Origin: an uncultured Alphaproteobacteria bacterium
GTDB lineage: Bacteria; Pseudomonadota; Alphaproteobacteria; Rhodobacterales; Rhodobacteraceae
Direction: 5' to 3'
DNA: 64,000 nucleotides
Assembly: GCA_902586885.1 (NCBI GenBank)
Contig: CACIJG010000004.1
Span: 1-64,000 of the forward strand
This document shows positions 1 to 9,409 of this stretch, one piece after another. The position numbers and the translations under genes are program-made. The notes under the pieces are model-generated. The model worked only from the letters and a program-made list of their open reading frames with translations. It was not told where the DNA came from and did no database searches. Positions within the stretch are counted from its first letter, which is position 1; each line of letters begins with the position of its first letter.

Positions 1-187
1 AAGGATGTCCTTTAATTTTTGTATAATTTGCAACCCTTTTCCTCAAGTTTTTAGCTTTGCCAACATAAAGTACTTTTTCGTTTTCATCTAGCATTCGATA
101 AACGCCTGGTTGGTTTGTAAGAGTTCGAACAAAAGATTGAATTATCTTTTCACCCTTTATCTGTTTTCTTAAATTAAAATCAGTCAC
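1..187 (-). CDS. uvrC: Excinuclease ABC subunit C, N-terminal part (cut by window edge)
   Basis: Only the first 62 codons are present; the gene runs off the left edge. The translation contains the GIY-YIG endonuclease signature of Uvr[21 protein letters not shown] at residues 28-47, followed by LRKRV. In nucleotide excision repair this domain makes the 3' incision after UvrAB damage recognition. I chose the GTG at 187 because AGAGGAAAG lies about 10 nt upstream and the N-terminus then has the usual length before the GIY motif. It follows the SDR gene with a 19-nt gap and is probably co-transcribed with it. Confidence in the family is high although the catalytic remainder is not visible. Confidence 0.93.
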   Translation of the reverse strand, partial: MTDFNLRKQIKGEKIIQSFVRTLTNQPGVYRMLDENEKVLYVGKAKNLRKRVANYTKIKGHP

Positions 188-206
188 TGATTTATTCGCT
201 TTCCTC

Positions 207-989
207 TTAATCTAACTCGTCGGCTTGACCAATCGTTTGCAAATTTTGCCCCCCATCAACACAAATAAGTTGTCCAGAGATACTTGGATTATTGATAATA
301 TATCTAACGGTTTGTAAAATATCCTCTACTTCTGAACCTCTTCCTAAAGGGGTAGACTTCCTTTGCCTTACATAATTTTCTTCACTTTGAAAAGCAGCCT
401 TAATTGTAGGACCAGGTCCAATTGCATTCACTCTTATTTTGGGAGATAACGCCTTTGCAGCTATTCGCGTAAGTGTCCAAAGACCAGTTTTTGAAAGAGT
501 GTAAGTTGTAAAATCGGTTGTCAAGTTACGGACTCTCTGATCAATAATATTTATGATATTTGCATTACTTTTTTTCTCTCCATTCTCAGAGATAGTCACT
601 TCTGGGGCCTGTTCAGCAAACTTTTTGGTTAAGAAAAATGGTGCTTGAAGGTTTGATTTAAAATGGGCATCCCAGTTTTCTAATGAGGCAGTTTTTATAT
701 CATCATACTCAAAAATAGAGGCGTTGTTAACTAACAAACTAATATTGTTCCCAGATATCTTGATACATTCTTGTATGAGAGACATCACATCTTCATTAAC
801 CAGTAAATCTGCCTTAACTAAAAAAACCTTAATTTTCTTTGAACTCAATTGATCCCTTAACGCTACAGCTTCTTCTTCAGAATTATTGTAGTGAATTATT
901 ATGTTAAACCCCATTTCGGCCAACTCTTCTGCAATAGCTTTACCTAGTCTCCGCGCTCCACCCGTGATTAAAGCTGTTCTTTTCACCAC
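207..989 (-). CDS. SDR oxidoreductase, pteridine-reductase/FolM-like
   Basis: Short-chain dehydrogenase of 260 aa. The N-terminal motif is TGGARRLG, the TGxxxRxG form seen in pteridine reductase/FolM-type SDRs rather than the common TGxxxGxG. It also has NNAS (structural motif) and YTLSK (catalytic Tyr and Lys), and ends with the usual [13 protein letters not shown] strand. A role in reducing dihydropterin or a related carbonyl is inferred from this motif only. The reading frame is open to 1007, but AAGGAGG lies inside that extension, so the start is more likely GTG at 989 (or TTG at 992). It precedes uvrC in the same orientation. Confidence 0.8.
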   Translation of the reverse strand: MVKRTALITGGARRLGKAIAEELAEMGFNIIIHYNNSEEEAVALRDQLSSKKIKVFLVKADLLVNEDVMSLIQECIKISGNNISLLVNNASIFEYDDIKTASLENWDAHFKSNLQAPFFLTKKFAEQAPEVTISENGEKKSNANIINIIDQRVRNLTTDFTTYTLSKTGLWTLTRIAAKALSPKIRVNAIGPGPTIKAAFQSEENYVRQRKSTPLGRGSEVEDILQTVRYIINNPSISGQLICVDGGQNLQTIGQADELD

Positions 990-1016
990 CAATTTTTCCT
1001 CCTTCAAAGAATAATC

Positions 1017-1829
1017 TCAAAGTCCAAATTTTGAAAAATACCTATTTTCTATAATTTTAGAAAATACCTCGTCAATAATTGAACTGCTAAAGCGAGAAAA
1101 AATTGATTTCTTCTTATTTACGTATTTATATTTTATATCTTCTCCATATTTTCTTTCCAAAATATCTTCCATAGTTCCAATATCGTCAATTAGTCCGAGA
1201 TTTTTAGCTCTTTCAGCCTCCCAAACTTCTCCGTTAAAGATTTTTTTCCCCTCTACTCTTTTGCCTCTTCTTTCACTGACAAAATTTTTAAAATTTTCAA
1301 AAATAGCTTTTTGAATCGCTTTCAATCTTTTAATATCACTCGCTTTTTCCGGCTGAAAAGGGTCGAGCATGCTTTTTTCTTCTCCTGCCGTATATACTCT
1401 GCGCTCAATACCGTAACGATTTATTAATTCAGAAAAACCAAAGCTCGCGGAAATAACTCCAATAGATCCTATAATTGAATTCACATCAGCATAGATTTCT
1501 TCCGATGCACAAGCTAGCCAATAACCGCCCGATGCCGCGACATCTTCACAAAAGGCTATAACAGGTATTTTTTTTTCCTTCGACAATTTGATAATACGTG
1601 AAGCAATTAATGAAGATTGAGTCGGGGAGCCCCCGGGAGAGTTTATCTTTATAACAATGGCCTTGGCTTTTTCATATTCAAAAGCCTTCTCCATTAGCTT
1701 TTGAGTATTGGCGTCATCAATACCACCTGATCCAAACCTACTTACAGCACCAATTACGCCATCTAATCTCACTACTACTATCAGAGGCTTTTTCTTAAAC
1801 ATGTTTCTTATTGCTTTTAAAAGCTTCAT
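1017..1829 (-). CDS. S49 family serine peptidase (SohB/SppA-like, short form)
   Basis: 270-aa single-domain S49 peptidase. The Ser-Lys dyad of the family is visible: Ser100 in AASGGYWLA and Lys152 in GEEKSMLDPF. INSPGGSP near residue 65 and IGSIGVI near 125 form the conserved core. There is no clear cleaved signal peptide or strong membrane helix, so it may sit in the cytoplasm or peripherally on the membrane, unlike full-length SppA (about 600 aa, two repeats). Such enzymes degrade signal-peptide remnants or membrane-associated peptides. The start is ATG at 1829 with GGAG 6 nt upstream; a GTG at 1841 is the alternative. It is the first gene of the minus-strand group leading to uvrC. Confidence 0.88.
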   Translation of the reverse strand: MKLLKAIRNMFKKKPLIVVVRLDGVIGAVSRFGSGGIDDANTQKLMEKAFEYEKAKAIVIKINSPGGSPTQSSLIASRIIKLSKEKKIPVIAFCEDVAASGGYWLACASEEIYADVNSIIGSIGVISASFGFSELINRYGIERRVYTAGEEKSMLDPFQPEKASDIKRLKAIQKAIFENFKNFVSERRGKRVEGKKIFNGEVWEAERAKNLGLIDDIGTMEDILERKYGEDIKYKYVNKKKSIFSRFSSSIIDEVFSKIIENRYFSKFGL

Positions 1830-1841
1830 ATTTGTCTCCAC

Positions 1842-1987
1842 AAAAAGATATTTATTCTTTGTAATTTAACGAATTATTATATATATAGTCTTTTAAATAA
1901 AATAACAGCTCTTCTGTTTCTCAAACAAAACTTAAATCACAATTTCGCTTCTTACTAACAATTAATTGATTAAAGAAAGGATTAAAT
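1842..1987. promoter_or_regulatory. Divergent intergenic region, S49 peptidase / aldo-keto reductase
   Basis: A 146-bp AT-rich spacer between divergent genes. On the minus strand a perfect TATAAT (plus positions 1876-1881) sits about 45 nt before the peptidase ATG, but no good -35 box accompanies it. On the plus side AAAGGA precedes the TTG start of the reductase. No inverted repeat suggests an operator. Confidence 0.35.
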
Positions 1988-3034
1988 TTGAAATTTGTGC
2001 GATTAGGAAAATCAGGGTTATCTGTATCAGACTTGTGCTTGGGGACAATGACCTGGGGTGAACAGACAGATGAAAAGGACGCCCATGATCAGATAAACAT
2101 GAGCATCAATGCTGGAATAAACTTCATTGATACAGCGGAGATGTATCCAGTTTGTCCATTGAGAGCTGAAACTACTGGAGATACTGAAAGAATTTTAGGT
2201 AACTGGCTTGAGAAAAATAAATCAAAGCGGTCTGATCTGATTGTTGCAACTAAAATTAGCGGTAAAGGATACAAGAATGTTAGGAATGGTAAGGGCATAT
2301 ATCCAAAAGAGGTAAGAATAGCTGTTGACGCCAGCCTAAAAAAACTAAAAACAGATTATATAGATCTATATCAACTTCATTGGCCAAACCGAGGCAGTTA
2401 TCATTTTAGACAATACTGGAAATATGACGCGACTGGGCAGAAAACCGAAATAGAAAAAGAAAATATTAGTGAGGTTGTCAGTGAACTTTTTAAGCTAAAG
2501 CAAGAAGGTAAGTTACGATACATAGGACTCTCAAATGAAACAGCTTGGGGTACTATAAAATTTTCAAACGAAGCAAAAAAGTATGATGATTTCCCTATTG
2601 CCTCAATACAAAATGAATACAGCTTATTGTGTAGACTATTTGATACAGACTTAGCTGAAACCTGTTATCATGAGAATATAAAATTGTTAGCTTATTCCCC
2701 TCTTGTAGGAGGAATGATTACAGGGAAATATCTCAATGATCAGATACCTGAAAACTCTAGGCTCTCAAGGATTCCTGACATGTTTGGACGCGTGACAGAT
2801 AACTCGACAAAAGCTATTAAAGCCTACTTAGAGCTTTCTAAAACTTTATCGATAAATCCTGTTCATCTAGCCCTTGCTTTTTGTCGATCAAGGCCTTTTA
2901 TGGGTTCAGTAATTTTTGGTGCAACAAACAAAGAGCAATTAAAACTCATTTTAGAAGGAAAAGATATATTTCTTGATCAAGAAGCGATAGATGCGATAAA
3001 TGTCTTGTTTAAACAAATACCCATGCCAATGTAA
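1988..3034 (+). CDS. NADP-dependent aldo/keto reductase, Tas-like
   Basis: 348-aa AKR barrel protein resembling E. coli Tas over its whole length. Shared features are the start KFVRLGKSGLSVS, LGTMTWGEQT, INFIDTAEMYPV and NWLEKNKS. The AKR catalytic tetrad is visible: Asp48, Tyr53 (AEMYPV), Lys89 (VATKIS) and His131 (YQLHWP). It should reduce an aldehyde or ketone with NADPH; the physiological substrate of Tas-type enzymes is not settled. The start is TTG, supported by AAAGGA about 7 nt upstream. The ABC transporter genes follow only 11 nt downstream, so co-transcription is likely, but a shared function is not evident. Confidence 0.9.
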   Translation: MKFVRLGKSGLSVSDLCLGTMTWGEQTDEKDAHDQINMSINAGINFIDTAEMYPVCPLRAETTGDTERILGNWLEKNKSKRSDLIVATKISGKGYKNVRNGKGIYPKEVRIAVDASLKKLKTDYIDLYQLHWPNRGSYHFRQYWKYDATGQKTEIEKENISEVVSELFKLKQEGKLRYIGLSNETAWGTIKFSNEAKKYDDFPIASIQNEYSLLCRLFDTDLAETCYHENIKLLAYSPLVGGMITGKYLNDQIPENSRLSRIPDMFGRVTDNSTKAIKAYLELSKTLSINPVHLALAFCRSRPFMGSVIFGATNKEQLKLILEGKDIFLDQEAIDAINVLFKQIPMPM

Positions 3035-3045
3035 TTGTAATTTTT

Positions 3046-3969
3046 ATGAATAATCTAATTTCTGTTAGTAATCTTTCTAAAAGCTTTGGCTCTGAAGATG
3101 CCTTGAGTAATGTATCTTTGGATATTAAAAGAGGTGAAATATTTGCTCTATTAGGTCCTAATGGCGCAGGAAAAACAACGCTTATTTCTTGCATTTGCGG
3201 ATTGACCACGCAGACAGCAGGCAATATTCGCATAAACAATTATGATACTATCTCTAACTTTAGAGAAACAAGAAAGCTTATTGGTTTAGTTCCTCAAGAG
3301 CTGCCATTTGATAGCTTTGAAAGTGTGTACAATACATGTCAATTTTCTAGAGGCCTGTTTGGCATGACTCCTAATGACGTTTATATTAAGGAAGTTTTAA
3401 AATCACTTTCTCTTTTAGAAAAAAAAGATCTGCAAATATTTGGTTTGTCTGGAGGGATGAAACGTAGACTTTTAATAGCCAAAGCATTATCGCATGAACC
3501 AAAAATTCTTTTCCTAGATGAACCAACAGCTGGCGTTGATGTTGCTTTGAGAAAAGACCTTTGGGAACTAATTTCAAATCTGAAAAAAAAAGGCGTTACC
3601 ATCATTCTTACTACCCATTATATTGAAGAAGCTGAACAACTAGCCGATAGAGTAGGCATAATAAATTCTGGTAAACTGGTCCTGGTAAAGGACAAAGCTG
3701 ATTTGATGCAGGAGTTTAATAAAAAATCTACAATCATTACTTTAAGAAAAAAGATGCAAAGACTTTCTAAGGAACTTAAGGATTCAAATATTTCTCTAAT
3801 TGAAAGTGGGAATAAGATAAAATATATCTCGGCAAATGGTGAAAGCAATAATCTTCAATCAATTCTGAATTACCTTTCAAAAAAGAAGATAAATTATTCG
3901 GAAATAAATACCGTTAATAATTCACTTGAAGATATTTTTTTAGAGTTAATAGAAAAAAATGAACATTAG
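3046..3969 (+). CDS. ABC-2 type exporter, ATP-binding subunit
   Basis: 307-aa ABC ATPase. Walker A is GPNGAGKTT (residues 37-45), the Q-loop is VPQEL, the signature is LSGGMKRR, Walker B is ILFLDEPTAGVD and the switch His is in TTHYIEE. The GVD after Walker B and the roughly 90-residue C-terminal tail are typical of the ABC-2 (YadG/DrrA/NodI) group. It energises export of an unknown substrate with the permease encoded immediately downstream, whose start overlaps this stop by 11 nt (translational coupling). The substrate could be a lipid, polysaccharide precursor or toxic compound; nothing nearby decides it. Confidence 0.92.
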   Translation: MNNLISVSNLSKSFGSEDALSNVSLDIKRGEIFALLGPNGAGKTTLISCICGLTTQTAGNIRINNYDTISNFRETRKLIGLVPQELPFDSFESVYNTCQFSRGLFGMTPNDVYIKEVLKSLSLLEKKDLQIFGLSGGMKRRLLIAKALSHEPKILFLDEPTAGVDVALRKDLWELISNLKKKGVTIILTTHYIEEAEQLADRVGIINSGKLVLVKDKADLMQEFNKKSTIITLRKKMQRLSKELKDSNISLIESGNKIKYISANGESNNLQSILNYLSKKKINYSEINTVNNSLEDIFLELIEKNEH

Positions 3970-4720
3970 AGCAACATTAACCATTTATAAATTTGAAATG
4001 TCTCGTTTTCGAAGAACTATATTTCAAAGCCTCGTAGCACCAATAATTACAACCTCGCTCTATTTTGTTGTTTTTGGCGCAGCCATTGGCTCAAAGATTG
4101 AGTCTATAAATGGTGTATCCTATGGCTCTTTTATTGTTCCTGGCTTAATTATGCTTTATTTGATGACTGAAAGTATAAATAACGCAGCTTTTGGGATATA
4201 TTTCCCAAAGTTTACAGGATCAATTTTTGAAGTCCTTTCTGCTCCCGTGTCTGCATTAGAAGCAACTGTTGGATATGTTGGGGCTGCTGCTTCAAAATCA
4301 ACAATAATAGGTCTTATGATATTCTTTACCTCAAATTTTTTTGTCACGCATAATATAAAATATCCACTTATTATGGCAATTTTTATCGCATTAACTTCAA
4401 TTAGCTTCTCCCTATTCGGATTTATTATTGGGATTTGGGCACAAAATTGGGAGAGACTTAGCATAATACCTACCCTATTAGTCACACCTTTAGTTTTTTT
4501 AGGAGGAAGCTTTTATTCTATAGATATGCTACCTCAATTCTGGCAACAGGTATCTTTATTTAACCCTGTTTTTTATCTTATCAGCGGCTTTAGATGGAGC
4601 TTCTTTGGCAATTCTGAAATCCCCATAGAGATTTCTTTACTAGCGATCACAGTTTTTATGACATTATGCCTACTGATAATAGGGCTAATATTCAAAACTG
4701 GATACCGCCTCAGAACATAA
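3959..4720 (+). CDS. ABC-2 type exporter, permease subunit
   Basis: 253-aa integral membrane protein with about six hydrophobic segments, of the ABC-2 membrane family (YadH/NodJ-like). Diagnostic stretches are the N-terminal FRRTIFQSLVAPIITTSLYF and, near the C-terminus, TPLVFLGGSFYSIDMLP, the conserved ABC-2 region. It forms the channel for the ATPase encoded just upstream (11-nt overlap). Its stop is separated by one base from the stop of the convergent glutaryl-CoA dehydrogenase gene, so no terminator can lie between them. The substrate is unknown. Confidence 0.9.
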   Translation: MNIRATLTIYKFEMSRFRRTIFQSLVAPIITTSLYFVVFGAAIGSKIESINGVSYGSFIVPGLIMLYLMTESINNAAFGIYFPKFTGSIFEVLSAPVSALEATVGYVGAAASKSTIIGLMIFFTSNFFVTHNIKYPLIMAIFIALTSISFSLFGFIIGIWAQNWERLSIIPTLLVTPLVFLGGSFYSIDMLPQFWQQVSLFNPVFYLISGFRWSFFGNSEIPIEISLLAITVFMTLCLLIIGLIFKTGYRLRT

Positions 4721-4721
4721 A

Positions 4722-5945
4722 TTAAAAGAATGCTTGAATGCCTGTTTGAGCTCTTCCTAAAATTAGAGCGTGAATATCATGTGTTCCTTCATAAGTGTTA
4801 ACTGTCTCTAAATTCTGTAGATGTCTCATAACACCATACTCTAATGATATTCCATTTCCTCCATGCATATCTCTAGCTAATCTTGCTACCTCTAAAGCTT
4901 TTCCACAATTATTTCTTTTCAACAAACTAATCGTTTCCGATGAGCCACGTCCATTATCTATCATTTGACCTAGCCGTAGAACACTTTGTAATCCAATTGA
5001 AATTTCAGTTTGCATATCAGCTAACTTTTTTTGAAATAATTGTGTTGCCGCAAGCGGTTTCCCAAACTGCCTTCTTGACAAACCATAGTCTCTTGCTGCA
5101 TGCCAACAAAATTCTGCGGCTCCCAGAGCTCCCCATGAAATTCCGTATCTAGCCATGTTTAGGCAGCTGAATGGACCTTTTAGGCCTTCAACATTCTCTA
5201 ACAATGCATCATCTGATACAAAGGTTCGTTCCAAACTTATTTCTCCAGTAACAGAAGCTCTCAGGCTTAATTTTCCACTAATTTTATTTGTTTTCAAACC
5301 ATTTTGGTCTTTTTCAACGATAAAACCTTTTATTTTGTTTTGGTGATAATTTGACTTGGCCCAAATAACAAAAATATCCGCTATAGGCGCATTCGAAATC
5401 CACATCTTGGAACCAGTTATTTCATAACCTCCGTCCACTTTGATTGCTTTAGTTGTCATTGATGCAGGGTCAGAGCCTGAATTAGCTTCAGTAAGTCCAA
5501 AGCAACCAATCAAATCGCCTGAGGCAAGTCTAGGCAGAAATTTTTTTCTCTGATTTTCATTTCCAAACTTATATATTGGATACATTACTAAAGAGGATTG
5601 AACTGACATCATAGACCTATATCCAGAATCTATGCGCTCTATTTCTCTTGCTATCAGACCATAAGAGACATAACTACTTCCTATTCCTCCGTATTCTTCA
5701 GGGATAGTACAACCCAAAAATCCGGTCTCTCCCATACGCTGGAATATCTCTTTATCTACTAACTCGTCATTATAGGCTTTCTCTATTCTTGGCTTGAGCT
5801 CTTTTAGAGCGAAATTTTCAGCAGTATTTTTTATCAGCCCTTCACTTTCAGAGATCTGTTCATTAAGCAGAAACGGATCAGACCAATTAAAAGGTACATT
5901 TCCTAATTCAGATGGATTTTTACCTCCCTCGTTTGTATCTTTCAT
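4722..5945 (-). CDS. gcdH: Glutaryl-CoA dehydrogenase
   Basis: 407-aa acyl-CoA dehydrogenase of the GCDH subfamily. Distinctive features are [12 protein letters not shown] at the N-terminus, TEANSGSDP (FAD/substrate loop), [10 protein letters not shown], and the C-terminal [18 protein letters not shown] with catalytic base Glu386 and a typical ending TGIQAFF. It oxidises and decarboxylates glutaryl-CoA to crotonyl-CoA in lysine, hydroxylysine and tryptophan breakdown, passing electrons to ETF. It stands alone on the minus strand, divergent from the omega-aminotransferase. No CoA-transferase partner is adjacent. Length and motifs match the family well. Confidence 0.95.
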   Translation of the reverse strand: MKDTNEGGKNPSELGNVPFNWSDPFLLNEQISESEGLIKNTAENFALKELKPRIEKAYNDELVDKEIFQRMGETGFLGCTIPEEYGGIGSSYVSYGLIAREIERIDSGYRSMMSVQSSLVMYPIYKFGNENQRKKFLPRLASGDLIGCFGLTEANSGSDPASMTTKAIKVDGGYEITGSKMWISNAPIADIFVIWAKSNYHQNKIKGFIVEKDQNGLKTNKISGKLSLRASVTGEISLERTFVSDDALLENVEGLKGPFSCLNMARYGISWGALGAAEFCWHAARDYGLSRRQFGKPLAATQLFQKKLADMQTEISIGLQSVLRLGQMIDNGRGSSETISLLKRNNCGKALEVARLARDMHGGNGISLEYGVMRHLQNLETVNTYEGTHDIHALILGRAQTGIQAFF

Positions 5946-6077
5946 TACCTTACCTATTTGACTTTTTCTGATTTTAATATTTAAAATATAGTAGTTTTTT
6001 TCTATTTTTAAAGATAGTAGTTAAATTGCTTTGTTTTAGAATCTTATCAAAGCTTAAATTTAGGGGAGAAATATAAA
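5946..6077. promoter_or_regulatory. Divergent intergenic region gcdH / aminotransferase with a direct repeat
   Basis: A 132-bp AT-rich spacer. ATAGTAGTT occurs twice in the same orientation (5988-5996 and 6014-6022), with start-to-start spacing of 26 bp. It could be a tandem operator or chance in AT-rich DNA. A strong Shine-Dalgarno GGGGAG lies before the ATG at 6078. Confidence 0.3.
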
Positions 6078-7397
6078 ATGGTTGTGAACGTTGTAAAGAA
6101 TTCCTTAGAAAATCATTGGATGCCTTTTACCGATAATCGCGGATTCAAAGTCGATCCAAGGCTTATAACAGAAGCGTCAGGCGTATATATGAAAAGTCAT
6201 AAAGACACAGAGATCATCGATGGATCCTCTGGCTTGTTCTGTTCACCTGCAGGCCATTGTCACCCAAAAATTATTGAAGCTGTACATAATCAACTTAAGA
6301 AAAATACTTATACATCACCTTTTGGGATGGGCCATCCGGCGAGTTTTGCGCTAGCGGATAAAGTATCAGAACTTACTCCTGAAGGAATGAACCACGTATT
6401 CTTTGTAAATTCTGGATCCGAAGCAATAGATACTGCGCTCAAAATGATTATGTCATATCATTCAGCTACTGGTCAAAATAGACATCGTTTTGTTAGTAGA
6501 GAAAGGGCTTATCATGGAGTTAACATGGGGGGTGTTTCTCTATCGGGCATGGTAAACAACAGAAGAACGTTTCCAGTAGTAATGCCGAACGTAGTACTGA
6601 TGAGACATACATGGACAGGTGATGAATTAAACGTTAAAGGTCAGCCAAAAAAAGGTGTAGAGCTAGCAAACGATTTAGAGAGATTCGCAATGGCTTACGG
6701 CGGCAATACAATTGCCGCATGTTTTGTAGAACCAGTTGCTGGGTCGACTGGTACTCTTGTTCCTCCTGTGGGATATTTGGAGAGATTAAGAGAAATATGT
6801 GATGAACATGGTATATTACTAGTTTTTGATGAGGTTATAACTGGATTTGGAAGACTAGGTCATCCTTTTGCTTCTCAAAAGTTTAATGTAGTACCAGACA
6901 TAATGACAATGGCTAAAGCAATTACAAATGGTTCGATGCCGATGGGCGCTGTGTGCGCGAAAGACCACATTTATGAGACGGTAACGGATAATTCAAATCC
7001 AGATACAATAGAGTTTTTTCATGGCTATACTTATTCAGGACATCCTGGATCTTGTGCCGCTGGTTTGGCAACACTAGATATTTACGAAGAAGAGGATCTT
7101 TTTAACAGAGCTAATGAAATGTCTTCATATTTTCTGGACAGTCTGTTTTCCTTGACGGATCACCCTCTTGTGAGGGATGTAAGAGGTATAGGGATGATGG
7201 GTGGTGTCGAACTCCACGTCGATGGGAACCCCGGAAAGAGAGGCACTAAATTTCAAAAAGAACTTTTTTGGAATGGATTACATGTCAAGTTCACGGGCGA
7301 CTCTGGAATTGTTGCTCCAATGTTTATATCGGAACGAAAACATATTGATGAAATAATTGAAAAGTTTCGAAGTACACTGAATAAGCACGGGCACTAA
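6078..7397 (+). CDS. Class III omega-amino acid:pyruvate aminotransferase
   Basis: 439-aa PLP-dependent fold-type I aminotransferase. Features are HWMPFTDNR near the N-terminus (typical of beta-alanine:pyruvate transaminases), NSGSEAIDTALK (111-122), AYHGVNMGGVSLSG, LVFDEVITGFGR with the PLP-pyridine Asp251, and the Schiff-base Lys280 in TMAKAITNG. HGYTYSGHP is the phosphate-binding region from the partner subunit. It most likely moves the amino group from an omega-amino acid or amine (beta-alanine, taurine-like, GABA-like) to pyruvate; the exact donor cannot be read from sequence. GGGGAG before the ATG is a good ribosome binding site. selO follows 16 nt downstream. Confidence 0.9.
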   Translation: MVVNVVKNSLENHWMPFTDNRGFKVDPRLITEASGVYMKSHKDTEIIDGSSGLFCSPAGHCHPKIIEAVHNQLKKNTYTSPFGMGHPASFALADKVSELTPEGMNHVFFVNSGSEAIDTALKMIMSYHSATGQNRHRFVSRERAYHGVNMGGVSLSGMVNNRRTFPVVMPNVVLMRHTWTGDELNVKGQPKKGVELANDLERFAMAYGGNTIAACFVEPVAGSTGTLVPPVGYLERLREICDEHGILLVFDEVITGFGRLGHPFASQKFNVVPDIMTMAKAITNGSMPMGAVCAKDHIYETVTDNSNPDTIEFFHGYTYSGHPGSCAAGLATLDIYEEEDLFNRANEMSSYFLDSLFSLTDHPLVRDVRGIGMMGGVELHVDGNPGKRGTKFQKELFWNGLHVKFTGDSGIVAPMFISERKHIDEIIEKFRSTLNKHGH

Positions 7398-7413
7398 AAA
7401 ACCTTTTAATTCG

Positions 7414-8898
7414 ATGACAAACCTAGGCCTGGAGAACTCTTACATAAATCTTCCAACAGACTTCTATAGATTTACAAAACCTGAGATAATGCCTTGCCTA
7501 GAATTGCTAAAATTAAATAGTGAATTGGCAGAACTTCTGGATTTAGACAAAGACTTTCTCCAAAGTGAAAATGGTACAATGTTTTTAGGCGGACAAGTAC
7601 TGCCTAAAACTACTAAAAGTATTTCGTTAGCCTACGCTGGTCATCAATTTGGCCAATTAGTGCCTCAATTAGGTGATGGGAGAGCATTACTTCTTGGAGA
7701 TAAAATCTGTAAAGATAATCAAAGACGAGATATACAGTTAAAGGGCAGTGGGAAGACGATGTTTTCAAGAGGGGGGGACGGAAGAGCCGGTATTGGACCT
7801 GTTATCCGAGAGTATTTAGTTTCTGAAAGTATGCATTATTTAGATGTTCCTACAACTAGATCACTTGCTATTCTTTTAACAGGAGAAAAAGTAGTTAGAG
7901 AAACTATCCAGCCGGGAGCTATTTTAGTTAGAGTTGCAAAAAGTCACGTTAGGGTCGGTACATTTCAATTTTTTGCTATCAGAGATCAACAGGACCATGT
8001 CCAAAGGCTAGCCGATTTTATAATTGATAGAAATTTTCAGTGTATTAAAACAAAAAAAGATAAATACAGGCGTCTTTTAGAAAATGTTGTTGAAGGTCAA
8101 GCTAAGTTAATTGCTAAATGGGTGTCCGTAGGATTTATTCATGGCGTAATGAATACAGACAATACATCTATATCTTGTGAAACAATAGATTATGGCCCCT
8201 GCGCTTTCATGGATAGTTATCAGGAAAAAAAGGTATTTAGCTCAATCGATCAATTTGGTAGATATTCCTTCTCTAATCAAGCTTTAGTCGGACCTTGGAA
8301 CTTGAGTAGATTTGCAGAAACAATTCTATTTTTACTTTCAGATGACCAAGAGAAATCAATCAAGATAGCAGAAGAAATTTTATTAAATTTCGAAAAGATT
8401 TTTAATTCTACCCTTAATGAAATCACAACAAAAAAATTGGGTTTACCTTATGCATCGAGTCAATCAGAAAAGTTATATAATGAGTTATTAGTTCTGATGG
8501 AGTCTGGACAAGCAGATTTTACGCTTACCTTAAGATCTTTGGAGAGTGTAGTACAAAAAGCTAACCAAAATCACTTTATTAAGAATTTCGTGTTTCCTGA
8601 AACAGGACAAAAAGTTCAACTTAACAATTGGCTTAAGGAATGGGACAGATTATTGAAAAGAGAAGAAGCTGATAAGCAAAACGCTATTAAAAGATTGAGA
8701 TCAAATAACCCCATTTTTATTCCAAGAAACCATATAATTGAAAGAGTAATAAGGGAAGCATCTGAAGGCAATTTTGATCAATTCAATCAATTTGCTAAAG
8801 CTTTAAAAGAACCTTTTGCTCATAATAGTAGTTTTGTTGATTTTTATAAGGCTCCGAAAAAAGAAGAATTGGTTCAGCAGACATTTTGTGGAACATAG
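7414..8898 (+). CDS. selO: Protein adenylyltransferase SelO (YdiU family)
   Basis: 494-aa SelO/UPF0061 pseudokinase. Hallmarks are YAGHQFGQLVPQLGDGRA (70-87), QLKGSGKTMFSRGGDGRA with the ATP-binding Lys, IREYLVSESMHYL, and GFIHGVMNTDNTSI carrying the metal ligands. SelO transfers AMP from ATP to Ser, Thr or Tyr of target proteins (AMPylation) and is linked to redox homeostasis. The protein ends QTFCGT: a conserved C-terminal Cys stands where many eukaryotic homologues have selenocysteine. It lies between the aminotransferase and a b-type cytochrome gene that starts at or just before its stop. Confidence 0.95.
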   Translation: MTNLGLENSYINLPTDFYRFTKPEIMPCLELLKLNSELAELLDLDKDFLQSENGTMFLGGQVLPKTTKSISLAYAGHQFGQLVPQLGDGRALLLGDKICKDNQRRDIQLKGSGKTMFSRGGDGRAGIGPVIREYLVSESMHYLDVPTTRSLAILLTGEKVVRETIQPGAILVRVAKSHVRVGTFQFFAIRDQQDHVQRLADFIIDRNFQCIKTKKDKYRRLLENVVEGQAKLIAKWVSVGFIHGVMNTDNTSISCETIDYGPCAFMDSYQEKKVFSSIDQFGRYSFSNQALVGPWNLSRFAETILFLLSDDQEKSIKIAEEILLNFEKIFNSTLNEITTKKLGLPYASSQSEKLYNELLVLMESGQADFTLTLRSLESVVQKANQNHFIKNFVFPETGQKVQLNNWLKEWDRLLKREEADKQNAIKRLRSNNPIFIPRNHIIERVIREASEGNFDQFNQFAKALKEPFAHNSSFVDFYKAPKKEELVQQTFCGT

Positions 8899-8900
8899 AT

Positions 8901-9407
8901 TTGAAAACTAAAGAATTAAAAATAGAAGGATTTTCAAAGTATCAGGTTATTGTTCACTGGCTTGTAGCATGCTTTATTCTATTTCAAATTGCAACCGGTA
9001 GTACAATGTCGAATGACTTTTTGGCACTCAAAGACGGGAAAATATCTATCGAAGAAGTACACAAAAATTCTTGGTACCATTTTTTCTTTGGTTTAACAAT
9101 TTTTCTCTTAATGGTCATACGTTTCATACTTAGAATTATTTTTGGAGTTCCTAAACCCACAAAACAATCTTCTTCACTAACGATAATCGTGGCTAAAATA
9201 ATCCACTGGCTTTTCTATCTAGTACTTTTTATTGTTCCTATATCTGGATTCGTCGCCTGGAATACCTCAAATCTGCTTATTGGCAATCTACATTCTGCTT
9301 CAGTAAATGCATTATATGTACTCGTCGTAATACATCTAATTGCTATTGTTTATCACCAAATTTTCTTGGAAGATAATCTTATTGATAGGATGACTTCATT
9401 CAAATAA
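8901..9407 (+). CDS. Cytochrome b561-type membrane protein
   Basis: 168-aa four-helix membrane protein of the bacterial cytochrome b561 family (PF01292-like). Candidate haem His residues lie at the helix ends: VIVHWLVACF, WYHFFFGL, IIHWLFYLVLF and VVIHLIAIVYHQIF, the usual b561 layout. It would move electrons between the quinone pool and a partner or superoxide. A TTG start at 8901, just after the selO stop, keeps GGA about 10 nt upstream; a TTG at 8886 that would overlap selO is also possible. The pairing with selO suggests a redox-stress context but this is inference. It ends 2 bp from the cobT stop. Confidence 0.85.
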   Translation: MKTKELKIEGFSKYQVIVHWLVACFILFQIATGSTMSNDFLALKDGKISIEEVHKNSWYHFFFGLTIFLLMVIRFILRIIFGVPKPTKQSSSLTIIVAKIIHWLFYLVLFIVPISGFVAWNTSNLLIGNLHSASVNALYVLVVIHLIAIVYHQIFLEDNLIDRMTSFK

Positions 9408-9409
9408 CA

